This document shows positions 48,620 to 60,737 of a stretch of DNA of 64,000 nt, piece by piece. The DNA comes from Planctomyces sp. (lineage in GTDB: Bacteria > Planctomycetota > Planctomycetia > Planctomycetales > Planctomycetaceae). Position 1 is the stretch's first letter, and each line of letters opens with the position of its first letter. Under the pieces are notes generated by a model. The model saw only the letters and a program-made list of their open reading frames with translations, had not been told where the DNA came from and ran no database searches. The stretch is taken from contig SXPC01000280.1 of NCBI GenBank assembly GCA_005778225.1, positions 1 to 64,000 of the forward strand. The letters run 5' to 3'. Made by a program: the position numbers and the translations under genes.

Positions 48620-49570
48620 TTAACTTTCGTCGAAGTGCCCCGTCTTCAGAAACCGGGCCGTTGCTTCGAGCGGAGTGGAATCATAGATCAGAAACGCGTG
48701 CATCATGCGAATGACCATGACATCCTTTGCACCGTCCAGCAGAGCGCTTTTTAGACTGACAGTGCCATCGTCGTCACCGGGAACGCGACTGGAGATGCCG
48801 AACGGTGTTCCCATCGCGCCTGCGATAATGCCAAATTCGATCTTCGGGACCCCTAGCTTCGTTACATACGAATCGGGCCCCGTCAGGAGTTGTGGTCCGA
48901 CTGGTCCGACCATTTCCGGGATGAGGGGTGCGTTTTGTAACTGATCCGCGAGCTCGGCGCCATGGTTGGGAGTTCCGAGCATGACGAGGCGTTTGACGCG
49001 AGGATCAAGCGGCTCGTCCGTCAGGGCTGCCCGGCTGACGAGTCCTCCCAGGCTATGGGCCACGACATGAATCGGGTTGTCGCTGACCTGTGTTGCGATG
49101 ACCTCACGTAATCCCTGGGCAGCGGTATCGATATCGACCAGGGTACTGGGGTAGTTAAAGCAGACGACTCGGTAGCCGTTCTTCTCTAAGGAGTTCGCGA
49201 AGTGCTCCATGCCGAGGCTGCTTCGGCCGAGTCCGTGCAGCAGGATGACGGTTTCGCGATCGGCATCGCTTGTGGGAAGCTGAGGATTGATGGCTGCAAG
49301 TCTGGCAAGGCAGTCTTCTCGCGTGCCGGTGGTTTCGACGCGATAGAACTCGTCGATCAGGCGAAACTGGTCGTTGCGAACGTCTTTCTGGATACGCCAG
49401 CCGGCCTGTTCGCGGAGGTCAAGCCAATGCTGAAGAACTCCAATCGTCTTGGTACGCGCCAGGACTCGGGATTGCCGGTAACGCTCTGCAGTCAGAGTCT
49501 CACCTTCATCGGCCTGCGAAATACGACAGAAACAGGCCAGGGCAAACAGAAACCATACAATTCGCATCAA
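48620..49570 (-). CDS. Secreted alpha/beta hydrolase (lipase/PGAP1-like)
   Basis: Signal peptide; VILLHGLGRSSLGMEHFANSL; HVVAHSLGGLVSRAAL; GTPNHGAELADQL. Confidence 0.85.
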   Translation of the reverse strand: MMRIVWFLFALACFCRISQADEGETLTAERYRQSRVLARTKTIGVLQHWLDLREQAGWRIQKDVRNDQFRLIDEFYRVETTGTREDCLARLAAINPQLPTSDADRETVILLHGLGRSSLGMEHFANSLEKNGYRVVCFNYPSTLVDIDTAAQGLREVIATQVSDNPIHVVAHSLGGLVSRAALTDEPLDPRVKRLVMLGTPNHGAELADQLQNAPLIPEMVGPVGPQLLTGPDSYVTKLGVPKIEFGIIAGAMGTPFGISSRVPGDDDGTVSLKSALLDGAKDVMVIRMMHAFLIYDSTPLEATARFLKTGHFDES

Positions 49571-49794
49571 GTCATTTCCTGCTGGGATTCGTTGCAGGGA
49601 TTATAGGCATTACGACGCCAGATCCAACGTCAATCTTCAGAACAGGACGGTTCGGTACGCGAGGTGCGTCTGAGTGTTTTGTGGTCTGAAAAACAGGCGA
49701 AAACCGGGCGTTTTGTTGAGTTTTCACCTCATTGAGGTCCACATCGACGCGGGAAAGCATCATCACTGGTCGCCCACTGCCCCGGGAGAATCCC

Positions 49795-50091
49795 ATGAGA
49801 ACGAACATCATCGCAACCTGTCTGTTTGTGTTGGCTGTCAGTCAGACAACCTCAGTCTTCGCTGAGACGTGGGCATTTCGCCGTAGCTATTTCAGCCACA
49901 TTGCTTCGGCCGCCGACTACGACAATCCAGACTTGCCTCAATCACGCACCCCGTATCGGGCGCCTTACATTCCTGAGACACCGGGCTTTTATGTTCGTGG
50001 CGGTTTCCGATTCAATTCGACGATCCTGCGCAATGGAAACAGTACGGACCGAACATTTCGTAACGAAGGTTTTGTAGAGTTCATTCGCTGA
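49795..50091 (+). CDS. Small secreted hypothetical protein
   Basis: MRTNIIATCLFVLAVSQTTSVFA signal peptide. Confidence 0.6.
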   Translation: MRTNIIATCLFVLAVSQTTSVFAETWAFRRSYFSHIASAADYDNPDLPQSRTPYRAPYIPETPGFYVRGGFRFNSTILRNGNSTDRTFRNEGFVEFIR

Positions 50092-50499
50092 TCAGAGATC
50101 TATCTGAAACGGCAAGTACCTATGGGGTAGAATCCAGAATATTGGAAAAAGAGTAGTTTCACTGTACACCCCGTTTCGGGGCTGTGCGAATTAGCACTTT
50201 GGCTTGCACACAAAACAATTTGCGCCGTTAATGTTTTATGCAACATATTTAAAACAAACGCCTTACGAAGACAGCAATTTGCACATGTGCGCGTAAAAAA
50301 TCAAAGTAACAACTAGTAGTACGCACACTATTGGACAAGCATCTCATGCTCACTGAGAGAGCAACACTCTCCTGTCAATGCAACGGCACGTGTACCGATG
50401 TGTGCGAATAATTCTAGCAAGTCTGATATGTTCGTCCGCCGATAGCCAACATGTCGAGATACGCCGATCTTCACATCGCTTCTTGTTAGGGCCGCTTCC

Positions 50500-51159
50500 A
50501 TGTCAACTGATTTCCGACTCTACGTTTGCGACCGAAATCTTTCAGTCGCCCAGTCCTTCGCTTACGCGATTCAAGCCAACACGTCGTTCCGTGTCGCCGG
50601 GACAGAAAGCGATGGGCAACACCTCGTCGACCAGTTGAAGACACAACCTTGCGACCTCCTGATCTCTGATATCAATCTCGGTTCGATCGATCTCTTTGCT
50701 GCCACCGAGAAGCTGCGAGCTCAAGGGATTCAGCCGAAGATCGTTGTCTTGACGGACACCCATGCCGACCACCATCTGGCCCAATCGGTCCGGATGGGAT
50801 ACGACGGGTATCTGCTCAAAACCGATCCACTCGCGACGATCCTAGACAACCTGCGCCGGATTGCCCGAAATCGATCTGTCTATCCACACGAAGGGGAAAA
50901 CAAGGTCTACTTTTTCGATGCCAAGCATGACCGCTATAAGCTTCGCCCGAGCCGACGCTGGATGGATCTTTCCATGCGTCAGGTGGAAGTTCTGAAGCAA
51001 CTAGCGATCGGACACAGCGTCAAGGAAATTGCCAAGACCATGCATCTGTCGCCAAAGTCAGTCGACAGCCACAAGTATCGAATCATGCACAAACTGAATA
51101 TCCATGACCGCGTTGAGCTGGCGAGATTCGCAATCCGTCACCAGCTCATCGAGCCTTAA
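50500..51159 (+). CDS. NarL/FixJ-type response regulator with LuxR HTH
   Basis: [12 protein letters not shown] phosphoacceptor region; [72 protein letters not shown]. Confidence 0.9.
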   Translation: MSTDFRLYVCDRNLSVAQSFAYAIQANTSFRVAGTESDGQHLVDQLKTQPCDLLISDINLGSIDLFAATEKLRAQGIQPKIVVLTDTHADHHLAQSVRMGYDGYLLKTDPLATILDNLRRIARNRSVYPHEGENKVYFFDAKHDRYKLRPSRRWMDLSMRQVEVLKQLAIGHSVKEIAKTMHLSPKSVDSHKYRIMHKLNIHDRVELARFAIRHQLIEP

Positions 51160-51275
51160 GACTTTCGTGCATGTTGAAGTTTCTTCCTAGCATCGATACA
51201 AAAGCCAGCAAGACTCAACCTTCAGACAATTTGAATTCGGCCTGGTCTGTCCTCCATGACCACCTTGATGACTGC

Positions 51276-52493
51276 TTAAAAGATATGAGGACACCAGGGC
51301 TGCCGATGCCAACGGAACAGGCGATCGATTGCGATGACGGACTTTTCATCGCCGTGCAATAAACCGCTTCTCCAGAGTTCATAGGCGGAGACTCCGCCGA
51401 GGTAGAGCGCACCGATTTCTCGAGGCGTCATGTGAAGTTGTGCATCACGTGATGTTGGCTGGCAGGCTGCAACTCCCGATTCATCGACACTCAGGAGAAA
51501 ACGCCCGGTATTCCAGGGGCATTGATCATCCTGACATTCGATGACGAGTTGCCCGGATGAAGAGTAATGACGTGCTAAGAGGGCCGCAGGCAGGTCGACC
51601 GGACGTAGCCAGAGTGAATCCTGCTTCGAGAGTTCCCAGCGTCGGGATTCGATTGTGCGTGGCACAACGATCGAGTCGACTGGCTGATTCCAATACGAGA
51701 TAAGCACCGTCAGATCGATGTTCAACAGGTAGTCCCAGAGCGCGAGCTCTGCCTGGTCATTGACGGCGATGATCTCGACCAGATGCAGCTCGAGTGAACC
51801 GTAACCATTGGGCAGGCGGTGATAGTAGATGGCATAGGCTTCAGGCTGGCCGGCGCGGCTCAAGACGGCATGACGAAACGGCGTGGCGCCTTGCCTGCCC
51901 TGTGGCGGGTCAGCGAGGATGCGGAACTCCCACCAGTTGGCAGTCCTGGAAAGCATGCCGGGGATGCGAGGGCGTGCGCGATCATAGATCCCCGGCAGAA
52001 CGTCCCGGGCTTGTGCGGTGTTGACCATCTCGATCGAAACGTCGGGGCTCGATTGAAGATTCATCTTGGCGAACGGCTTGAGGATCCTGGCTGCCTGATG
52101 GTAGGACGCGACACCATAACCATAGCGCGGATAAATATGCCCCTCCGAAGCCCACAGCCCCGCCATCAGATCCCCACGCTCGCGGGCTTCTTCGAAGTGA
52201 GAGGTCATGAGCTTCGTGAGGATGCCGCGGCGCCTGTGTGTCGGCGCGACGGTGACCTGCGAAACCCCTGAGAGAGGGATGACGTTTCCGGGGACGGTCA
52301 GCTCGATCGGATAGGCATTGAATGTCGCGACGACTTTGCCGTTATCGATCGCCCCCCGCATCCGAGAGACTTCCATGTTCTTTCGGGATCGAGGTCGCTG
52401 AACGTCACTGATCTCAATTCCGCAGGCGAGCTCCATGACATCCAGATAGGCATCGACTTCATCATCTCGGATCGGGCGAAATTCTAAGCTCAT
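51276..52493 (-). CDS. Eis-like GNAT acetyltransferase
   Basis: GVSQVTVAPTHRRRGILTKLMTSHFEEARERGDLMAGLWASEGHIYPRYGYGVAS; SCP2-like C-terminal half. Confidence 0.88.
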   Translation of the reverse strand: MSLEFRPIRDDEVDAYLDVMELACGIEISDVQRPRSRKNMEVSRMRGAIDNGKVVATFNAYPIELTVPGNVIPLSGVSQVTVAPTHRRRGILTKLMTSHFEEARERGDLMAGLWASEGHIYPRYGYGVASYHQAARILKPFAKMNLQSSPDVSIEMVNTAQARDVLPGIYDRARPRIPGMLSRTANWWEFRILADPPQGRQGATPFRHAVLSRAGQPEAYAIYYHRLPNGYGSLELHLVEIIAVNDQAELALWDYLLNIDLTVLISYWNQPVDSIVVPRTIESRRWELSKQDSLWLRPVDLPAALLARHYSSSGQLVIECQDDQCPWNTGRFLLSVDESGVAACQPTSRDAQLHMTPREIGALYLGGVSAYELWRSGLLHGDEKSVIAIDRLFRWHRQPWCPHIF

Positions 52494-52724
52494 GGGGTGG
52501 TCTCCTGAACGCATGGAAGACTTAGCCGACACGAACATCGGCTGAAGGTTCGTCAGGTAGTGTGATCATGATTCGGTATTCGGGCAAGTTTCGCTCGCGG
52601 GAGAAGCGGACTGTTGTCTCAGCGGGCAGATTTGACTGGAGTTTCTGCAGATTCCAACGCTTGGCATAGCGTTCGCAATCAGGTCCTTCCTCCGAGCTTT
52701 ACTCCTGCGAGAAAGGAATGCGCT

Positions 52725-53237
52725 ATGTCGACTCAAACGATCAAAGAATTTCAGAAGTTCCATGACGTCATGGAAAAGTTCGATTCCGCAATGCTGGTCA
52801 GCCGGACGCTTGATGGTGAGCTGAGATCACGTCCGATGGTCATTGCGAAAGTAGAAAACGATTGCCGCCTGTGGTTCATCACCAACCTATATTCGGGGAA
52901 GGTGGAAGAATTCCTGGAAGATCCACATGTGAATGTCGCCCTGCAGAATGGGAGCCAGTATGTATCACTGAGTGGTGAAGCGACGATTGACCGTAATCGC
53001 GCCAAGGTGGAAGAGTTCTGGAATGAATCGTGGAAGACCTGGTTCCCGGGTGGTAAGGAAGATCCTGAACTGGCCCTCATCTGCGTCGAGCCGGACCAGG
53101 GGCAGTATTGGGACAACAGTGGGACGAGCGGAATGAAGTATCTTTATGAAGCCAGCAAGGCCTATTTCAGTGGCACGAAGCCGGAAATTGACGAAGATAT
53201 TCATGGCAGCGTCGACTTTCGCGAACCTCTGACGTAA
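52725..53237 (+). CDS. Pyridoxamine 5'-phosphate oxidase family (general stress FMN-binding split barrel) protein
   Basis: FDSAMLVSRTLDGELRSRPMVIAKVENDCRLWFITNLYSGKVEEFLEDPHVNVALQNG. Confidence 0.85.
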   Translation: MSTQTIKEFQKFHDVMEKFDSAMLVSRTLDGELRSRPMVIAKVENDCRLWFITNLYSGKVEEFLEDPHVNVALQNGSQYVSLSGEATIDRNRAKVEEFWNESWKTWFPGGKEDPELALICVEPDQGQYWDNSGTSGMKYLYEASKAYFSGTKPEIDEDIHGSVDFREPLT

Positions 53238-53273
53238 ACAGATTCAGGACGCTGCCTGCGAGGATGCGTCTTC

Positions 53274-53780
53274 ATGTTACGCTGGTGTGTTAATAACCCC
53301 ATCCAGACGGTCTTGATCGTCTGGATGTTTTTTTATGCCATGATGGGCGTGCACGAATTGGGGCATGTCCTGGCGGCGTGGGCGACGGGCGGGACAGTCC
53401 AAACCGTTATTTGGACTCCATGGTCGATTTCACGGACTGATGTGGATCCGAACCCTTCTCCGCTGGTTGTGGCCGCTGCGGGGCCATTTGTTGGGGCAAT
53501 ATTGCCGTTGCTTTTCGATGCGGCATGTTGGTCCTGGAACGTAAGCTTACGCCTTTTTCTGGGGAGTTTTGCAGCGTTCTGCCTGCTTGCTAATGGGCTT
53601 TATATCGGGATTGGATCGTTTGATGGCGTTGGGGACTGCCGAGATCTACTAGCCAATGGGGCGGAGACTTGGCATTTGTGGTGTTTTGGCGGGGTTTGTA
53701 CGGCAGGCGGAATCTGGCGTTTGCATGGGGTCGATCTGGCCTGGCTGCAGCAGAGGCAGAACCGAACTGAGGACGCGTGA
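53274..53780 (+). CDS. Small M50-like membrane metallopeptidase homologue
   Basis: GVHELGHVLAAWATGG (HExxH in a TM segment) and FDGVGDCRDL toward the C-terminus. Confidence 0.65.
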   Translation: MLRWCVNNPIQTVLIVWMFFYAMMGVHELGHVLAAWATGGTVQTVIWTPWSISRTDVDPNPSPLVVAAAGPFVGAILPLLFDAACWSWNVSLRLFLGSFAAFCLLANGLYIGIGSFDGVGDCRDLLANGAETWHLWCFGGVCTAGGIWRLHGVDLAWLQQRQNRTEDA

Positions 53781-53995
53781 TTTCGGCGCTATAATCTGCG
53801 CGGGTTGTGTAAATACGGCGGGCGAATACAGGTCGACTCTTGTCATTCTTGGCTTCTCGGACGAAACTATCCGTATCACGTCACTACTGCGCGAATCGTG
53901 CGCCCGCGCTTCCGTATCGCGTTCTACGCCGGTTCGTTTGCGCCGATCCGAGACGATCAACGTCTTTGAGCAACGCCTTTCAAGATGGGAACAGC

Positions 53996-55693
<1,698 letters not shown>

Positions 55694-56218
55694 GCGCACG
55701 GGCGACCATATCCGCGTGACGTCGCAGGATGGGAAATCTTCCCGAATCGTTTGCCATTTTGTCGGGAGATGTCTCATAATGAGACGTCAGCCCAACTCAC
55801 GTCGTGATTTTTCTCTCATAATTTTTCCTCACGACGGGACATGCAGCCTGACTTCGCGGTGCCAAATTCCTTTGCCGGTCATTTCGTTTGCCGGTCACAT
55901 GTGGTCAACTCGGCCTCGACCACCGTTCCACATCACCTGATCTCACATCTTTTGAATTCGACCAACACCAGGAACACTTCACCAGGGCGTCATAGGAACT
56001 CGAGTTTCTTCCGGGCAGATTTCATTCGTCTTGTTCGATTTTTCACTGGATCTGCTTGTGCACGAGCGATGCGTTCGTGACATTGGACAGGCGTTGATCT
56101 CCAGCGAAAACATTTCCTGCTGATTTGTCGGCGGAAGTGATTCCGAGCAGGGTTCCTCTCGCGGTACGTTCTGGCTTGTCGACCGACTTCTTCGTTCGTC
56201 ACCTTGGAAAGATCTCGC

Positions 56219-57346
56219 ATGGCCTTTGTGCAAATCGACAAACTTCTCGAGACCGTGGTCAAAGAGAAAGTCAGCGACCTTCATATTACCACCGGACAAC
56301 CTCCTGTCGTCCGAATGGGTGGGCGGATGGTTCGTCTGGAGACCAAGTCCCTGGAAGCGGAAGATACCGTTGCGCTGATGAAGTCGATCACGCCTGAGCG
56401 GAATCAACAAGAACTTCAGGAGATGGGCGGAACAGACTTCGGGTTTGCCTTCGGCGATAAGGCCCGCTTCCGTGTGGCTGTGTTTAAACAACGTGGCCAC
56501 ATCGGGATGGTCTTAAGACGGATTCCCAACGAGTTCCTTACATTCGAGCAGCTCGGCTTGCCTCCCGTTTGCCAAGAACTTCTGCACCGTCCACGGGGCC
56601 TGTTTCTGGTGACGGGACCAACAGGTTCGGGCAAGACGACGTCACTGGCATCGATGATGAACTTCATCAACGACACGATGGACCACCACGTCATTACGCT
56701 CGAAGACCCGATCGAGTATTACCACAAACACAAAAAGTCGACCTTCAACCAGCGCGAAATCGGCGTCGATGTGCCGGACTTCCCGGAAGCCCTTCGTCGT
56801 GCTCTGCGTATGGACCCGGACGTCATTCTCGTGGGGGAAATGCGGGACCTGGCGACCATCTCAGCGGCGATTACCGCAGCGGAAACGGGTCACGTGGTGT
56901 TCGGAACGCTGCACACCACCGGTGCCCAGGGTACTGTTGACCGTATTATCGACGTGTTTCCCACCAGCCAGCAGGACCAGATCCGGACCCAGTTGGCGAA
57001 TGCTATCATCGGCATCCTGTCGCAGGCCCTTCTCCCCAAGAAACCCAAGGGGCTGGTGGCGGCCTATGAGATGCTGGTCGTGACGCCTGCCATCGCGAAC
57101 CTGATTCGCGAAGCCAAAACATTCCGTATTAACTCGATGATTCAGACCGGACGTAAGTTCGGAATGCAGCTTCTCGATGATGCCCTCTTCAATCTCTGGA
57201 AGAACGGGCTCTGCGAGGAGAAAGATGTCATGTTCAAGTCCAACAATCCGGGCGAACTGAAGGCGAAGATTGCAGCCGCCAAACGTGGTCTCCTGGATGA
57301 AGAGGAGGAAGAAGACGACGAGGAGGAGGAAGAGGACGACGAATAA
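56219..57346 (+). CDS. pilT: PilT-type twitching motility/retraction ATPase with acidic tail
   Basis: LHITTGQPPVVRMGG, GPTGSGKTTSLASMMNFIN, GEMRDLATISAAITAAETGHVVFGTLHTTGA; tail DEEEEEDDEEEEEDDE. Confidence 0.93.
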   Translation: MAFVQIDKLLETVVKEKVSDLHITTGQPPVVRMGGRMVRLETKSLEAEDTVALMKSITPERNQQELQEMGGTDFGFAFGDKARFRVAVFKQRGHIGMVLRRIPNEFLTFEQLGLPPVCQELLHRPRGLFLVTGPTGSGKTTSLASMMNFINDTMDHHVITLEDPIEYYHKHKKSTFNQREIGVDVPDFPEALRRALRMDPDVILVGEMRDLATISAAITAAETGHVVFGTLHTTGAQGTVDRIIDVFPTSQQDQIRTQLANAIIGILSQALLPKKPKGLVAAYEMLVVTPAIANLIREAKTFRINSMIQTGRKFGMQLLDDALFNLWKNGLCEEKDVMFKSNNPGELKAKIAAAKRGLLDEEEEEDDEEEEEDDE

Positions 57347-57519
57347 GAAACATTGCTCCCTCGCGGAGCGGCGTCGGTCGGAAATCGTCAAGACAACATC
57401 ATGGTGTGCGGCTCGCGGTTGCGGGCCCATGTCATACAAACCAGTCATCAGTCATTTCTTAAACCCTGTGGTGTAGACCCGGGCGGAATTCATCCGCCCT
57501 TCCAGGAACGGTTGAAACG

Positions 57520-59226
57520 ATGGCCAAAATGCGGCTTGGCAAAATTCTCGTTGAGCTTGGTTATCTGACGGATGACCAACTGTGGGACGTTCTGGAAGAA
57601 CAGAAGCAGTCTCCCGGTCAGCTCATCGGCCAGGTCGCGATCCGTATGGGTCTGGTGACGGATGCCCAGGTCACCGAAGGTCTCGCTGAGCAGCACGGGA
57701 TGCCTGTCGTCAAGCTGCTCGATACGAACATTCCGCCCAAGGTGCTCGAAATGGTTCCGCAGACCATGGCGAGTATCTACAAGATCGTTCCGATCTCCCT
57801 CAAAGACGGGGTCATGACGGTCGCGATGGCGGACCCGAACAACGTCGCGGCTCTCGATGATCTGCGAAACTTCCTTGGTGTCGATGTGCGTGGTGCCGTT
57901 TCGACGCTGGAAGACGTCGAGAGGAAGATTGAGCAGATCTACGCCAACACGGATGACAGCATCGAAGAAGTCATCAACTCGATGGCAGATGCTTACGGGA
58001 GCGATGACAAGAAAAAAGCGCACGACATCGGCGACATGGAAGCGATGGCTGACGCGGCTCCAATCCGCAAGCTGCTGAACATGGTTCTGCTGCTGGCGAT
58101 CAAGGATCAGGCGAGCGACATTCACTTCGAACCATTTGAAGATGAGTTCAAAATCCGCGTCAAAGCAGACGGCGTGTTGTACGAAATGGTTCCTCCGCCT
58201 CGACACCTGGCCAATGCGATCGTCAGCCGGATCAAGGTCATGTCGGATCTTGATATCGCTGAGCGTCGTCTGCCTCAGGACGGTCGGATCGAGCTCAACG
58301 TCGGCGGTAACCCTGTCGATCTGCGGGTCTCGGTCCTGCCGACGATGCACGGCGAGTCTGTCGTCATGCGGGTTCTCGACCGGACCGTCATCCAGCTGGA
58401 CCTCAATAAGATCGGGATGGATCCGTCGATCCTGGCCAAGTTCCGACGTATGCTCAAACTGCCTAACGGCATTGTGCTCGTGACGGGACCAACGGGATCT
58501 GGCAAGACGACGACTCTGTACTCGGCACTCAACGAGCTGAATGATATTGAAACCAAGGTCATCACGACCGAGGACCCGATTGAATACGACATTGACGGCC
58601 TGATCCAGGTTCCCGTCAATTCCGACATTGATGTCACGTTCGCGAACGTGCTGCGTGCCATCCTGCGTCATGATCCGGACAAAATCCTGATCGGCGAGAT
58701 TCGCGACCTGGAAACGGCCCAGATCGCTGTTCAAAGCGCACTGACCGGTCACCTTGTGTTCTCGACACTGCACACGAACGACGCCCCTTCTGCCATCACA
58801 CGGATGCGGGATATGGGTGTGCCGAGCTTCTTGATCACGGCGACCGTGATGGGCATTCAGGCTCAGCGACTCGTGCGAAAGATCTGTACCGAATGTCGAA
58901 CCGACTTCAATCCTTCTGACGAACTGCTTCTCGAGCTCCAACTGCCGGTCGAGCAGGCCCGTCAGTACAGCTTCTACTACGGTCGTGGCTGCGAGCGATG
59001 CAACAACTCCGGTTACAAAGGGCGAACGGGGATTTACGAGCTGCTCGAAGTCAGCGACGACATCCGCGACCTGGTTTCGAACAACTCGTCCGTCGATGAA
59101 ATCCGCAACATGGCCCGCAGCCAGGGAATGACCACCCTGCGTGAATCGGGCCTGAAGCTGATCTTCGATGGCGTCAGCACGATCGATGAGGTCGTGCGTG
59201 AGACCGTCATGGAAGACGGGGATTAA
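57520..59226 (+). CDS. GspE/PilB-type ATPase (copy 2)
   Basis: GPTGSGKTTTLYSALNELN, LIGEIRDLETAQIAVQSALTGHLVFSTLHTNDA, CTEC...CERC zinc motif. Confidence 0.95.
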   Translation: MAKMRLGKILVELGYLTDDQLWDVLEEQKQSPGQLIGQVAIRMGLVTDAQVTEGLAEQHGMPVVKLLDTNIPPKVLEMVPQTMASIYKIVPISLKDGVMTVAMADPNNVAALDDLRNFLGVDVRGAVSTLEDVERKIEQIYANTDDSIEEVINSMADAYGSDDKKKAHDIGDMEAMADAAPIRKLLNMVLLLAIKDQASDIHFEPFEDEFKIRVKADGVLYEMVPPPRHLANAIVSRIKVMSDLDIAERRLPQDGRIELNVGGNPVDLRVSVLPTMHGESVVMRVLDRTVIQLDLNKIGMDPSILAKFRRMLKLPNGIVLVTGPTGSGKTTTLYSALNELNDIETKVITTEDPIEYDIDGLIQVPVNSDIDVTFANVLRAILRHDPDKILIGEIRDLETAQIAVQSALTGHLVFSTLHTNDAPSAITRMRDMGVPSFLITATVMGIQAQRLVRKICTECRTDFNPSDELLLELQLPVEQARQYSFYYGRGCERCNNSGYKGRTGIYELLEVSDDIRDLVSNNSSVDEIRNMARSQGMTTLRESGLKLIFDGVSTIDEVVRETVMEDGD

Positions 59227-59381
59227 GAGAACATTGACGAAGAGAAGATCGACGCTGTGCCTGGTTTCATACAGGACACAGCAAAAACACATCATAGATT
59301 CATTTTTACGGACCATTATCTCGGATCGATTCATCCTGATCCTGGAACCTGGCCCTGGGCCTGAAGACGGAGATACGCGGC

Positions 59382-60635
59382 ATGCCAACATACATGTACG
59401 AAGCCATGGATAACACCGGGCTTGAGGTCAAGGAAACGATCGATGCGACTTCGGAAGCCGAAGCCCAGTCGAAGATCCGTGAGAAGGGCTTTTTCGTCAC
59501 CAAGATTCAGGAAAAGACGAAAGCGGCCAAGAAGAAAAAAGACAAGAACGCACCCGCGAAAGTTCAAACTCCTCAGAAAAAGAAGACTTTTGCCCTCGGG
59601 AAAGTCAAAGCCAAGCAGCTGTGTACGTTCACGCGACAGCTGTCGACGCTGCAGGACGCCGGTCTGCCGATTCTGCGAAGTCTTCGCATTCTGGAAGGTC
59701 AGTCTAAACCAGGACCTTTGAAGAACTCGCTCATCGGGGTCATTGATGACGTCGAGTCTGGAAACACGCTGTCAGAAGCTATGGCCAAACAGCCCAAAGC
59801 CTTCGACAACCTGTACGTCAACATGGTGAAAGCCGGTGAAGCGGGGGGAGCTCTTGAAGTCATTCTCCAGCGTCTAGCCGAGTTCAAAGAAAAAGCTCAG
59901 TCGCTGAAACGAAAAGTTCAGGGGGCCATGATTTACCCGGTCGCGGTCCTTTCGGTCGCGACGTTGATCGTGGGCTTCATCATGGTGTTCATCATTCCGA
60001 AGTTCAAAGAAATTTTTGCGGACTTCGGCGTCGAACTGCCTCAGATGACGTTGGCGCTGATTGCCTGTTCGGACTTCGTCGCCCGCTACTTCTATCTGTT
60101 CCCGCTGGTACCGCTGGTCGGGTGGATCTCGATCAAGATTATCCGGAAGAACAAAACTGGTGCCTGGGTTCTCGACTGGCTTATGCTCAAGATTCCGATC
60201 ATGGGCCAGATTCTCAAGAAGTCAACGACTTCGCGAACCTGTCGAACATTAGGAACACTGATTGCCTCAGGGGTGCCGATCCTGGAGGCGCTGTCGATCT
60301 CGAGAGACACCGCCGGAAATGCGGTCTTCAAAGATGCGTTCGATCACATCTATGCCGCCATCCGCGAAGGGGAATCGATGGCGACTCCTCTGCGTGAGAC
60401 GAAGATCGTCGACGACATGGTCGTCAACATGGTCGACGTCGGCGAAGAGACCGGTGCCCTCGATACAATGCTCTACAAAGTGGCTGACGTGTACGACGAA
60501 GAAGTTGAAGTTCTCGTCGAATCGCTGATCAGCATGCTCGAACCGATCATGGTCGTCGTGCTCGGTTTGATCGTCGGATTTATTGTCATCGCGTTGTTCC
60601 TTCCCCTCGTGAAGCTGCTCAACGACCTGTCGTAA
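59382..60635 (+). CDS. GspF/PilC-type inner-membrane platform protein
   Basis: FTRQLSTLQDAGLPILRSLRILE; VKAGEAGGALEVILQRLAEFKE; MVDVGEETGALDTML. Confidence 0.94.
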   Translation: MPTYMYEAMDNTGLEVKETIDATSEAEAQSKIREKGFFVTKIQEKTKAAKKKKDKNAPAKVQTPQKKKTFALGKVKAKQLCTFTRQLSTLQDAGLPILRSLRILEGQSKPGPLKNSLIGVIDDVESGNTLSEAMAKQPKAFDNLYVNMVKAGEAGGALEVILQRLAEFKEKAQSLKRKVQGAMIYPVAVLSVATLIVGFIMVFIIPKFKEIFADFGVELPQMTLALIACSDFVARYFYLFPLVPLVGWISIKIIRKNKTGAWVLDWLMLKIPIMGQILKKSTTSRTCRTLGTLIASGVPILEALSISRDTAGNAVFKDAFDHIYAAIREGESMATPLRETKIVDDMVVNMVDVGEETGALDTMLYKVADVYDEEVEVLVESLISMLEPIMVVVLGLIVGFIVIALFLPLVKLLNDLS

Positions 60636-60737
60636 GTCACTTCAAAATCCCCGTCCTCCGTCAATCCTGGCGGAGGGCGACATCGGGCCACCGATTCCAA
60701 GTCCACACTCACTTCCAGCCCCTCTATCAGAAGGGTG

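Noticed and set aside
51171-51362. 63-aa ORF after the response regulator
   Set aside because: Overlaps the 3' end of the Eis-like gene on the other strand. No motif or independent support, though translation cannot be excluded.
57490-59391. 633-aa minus-strand ORF opposite the second GspE/PilB gene
   Set aside because: Striking length, but the plus strand encodes unmistakable GspE motifs. The antisense translation is D/R/H/V-rich with no recognisable domain.
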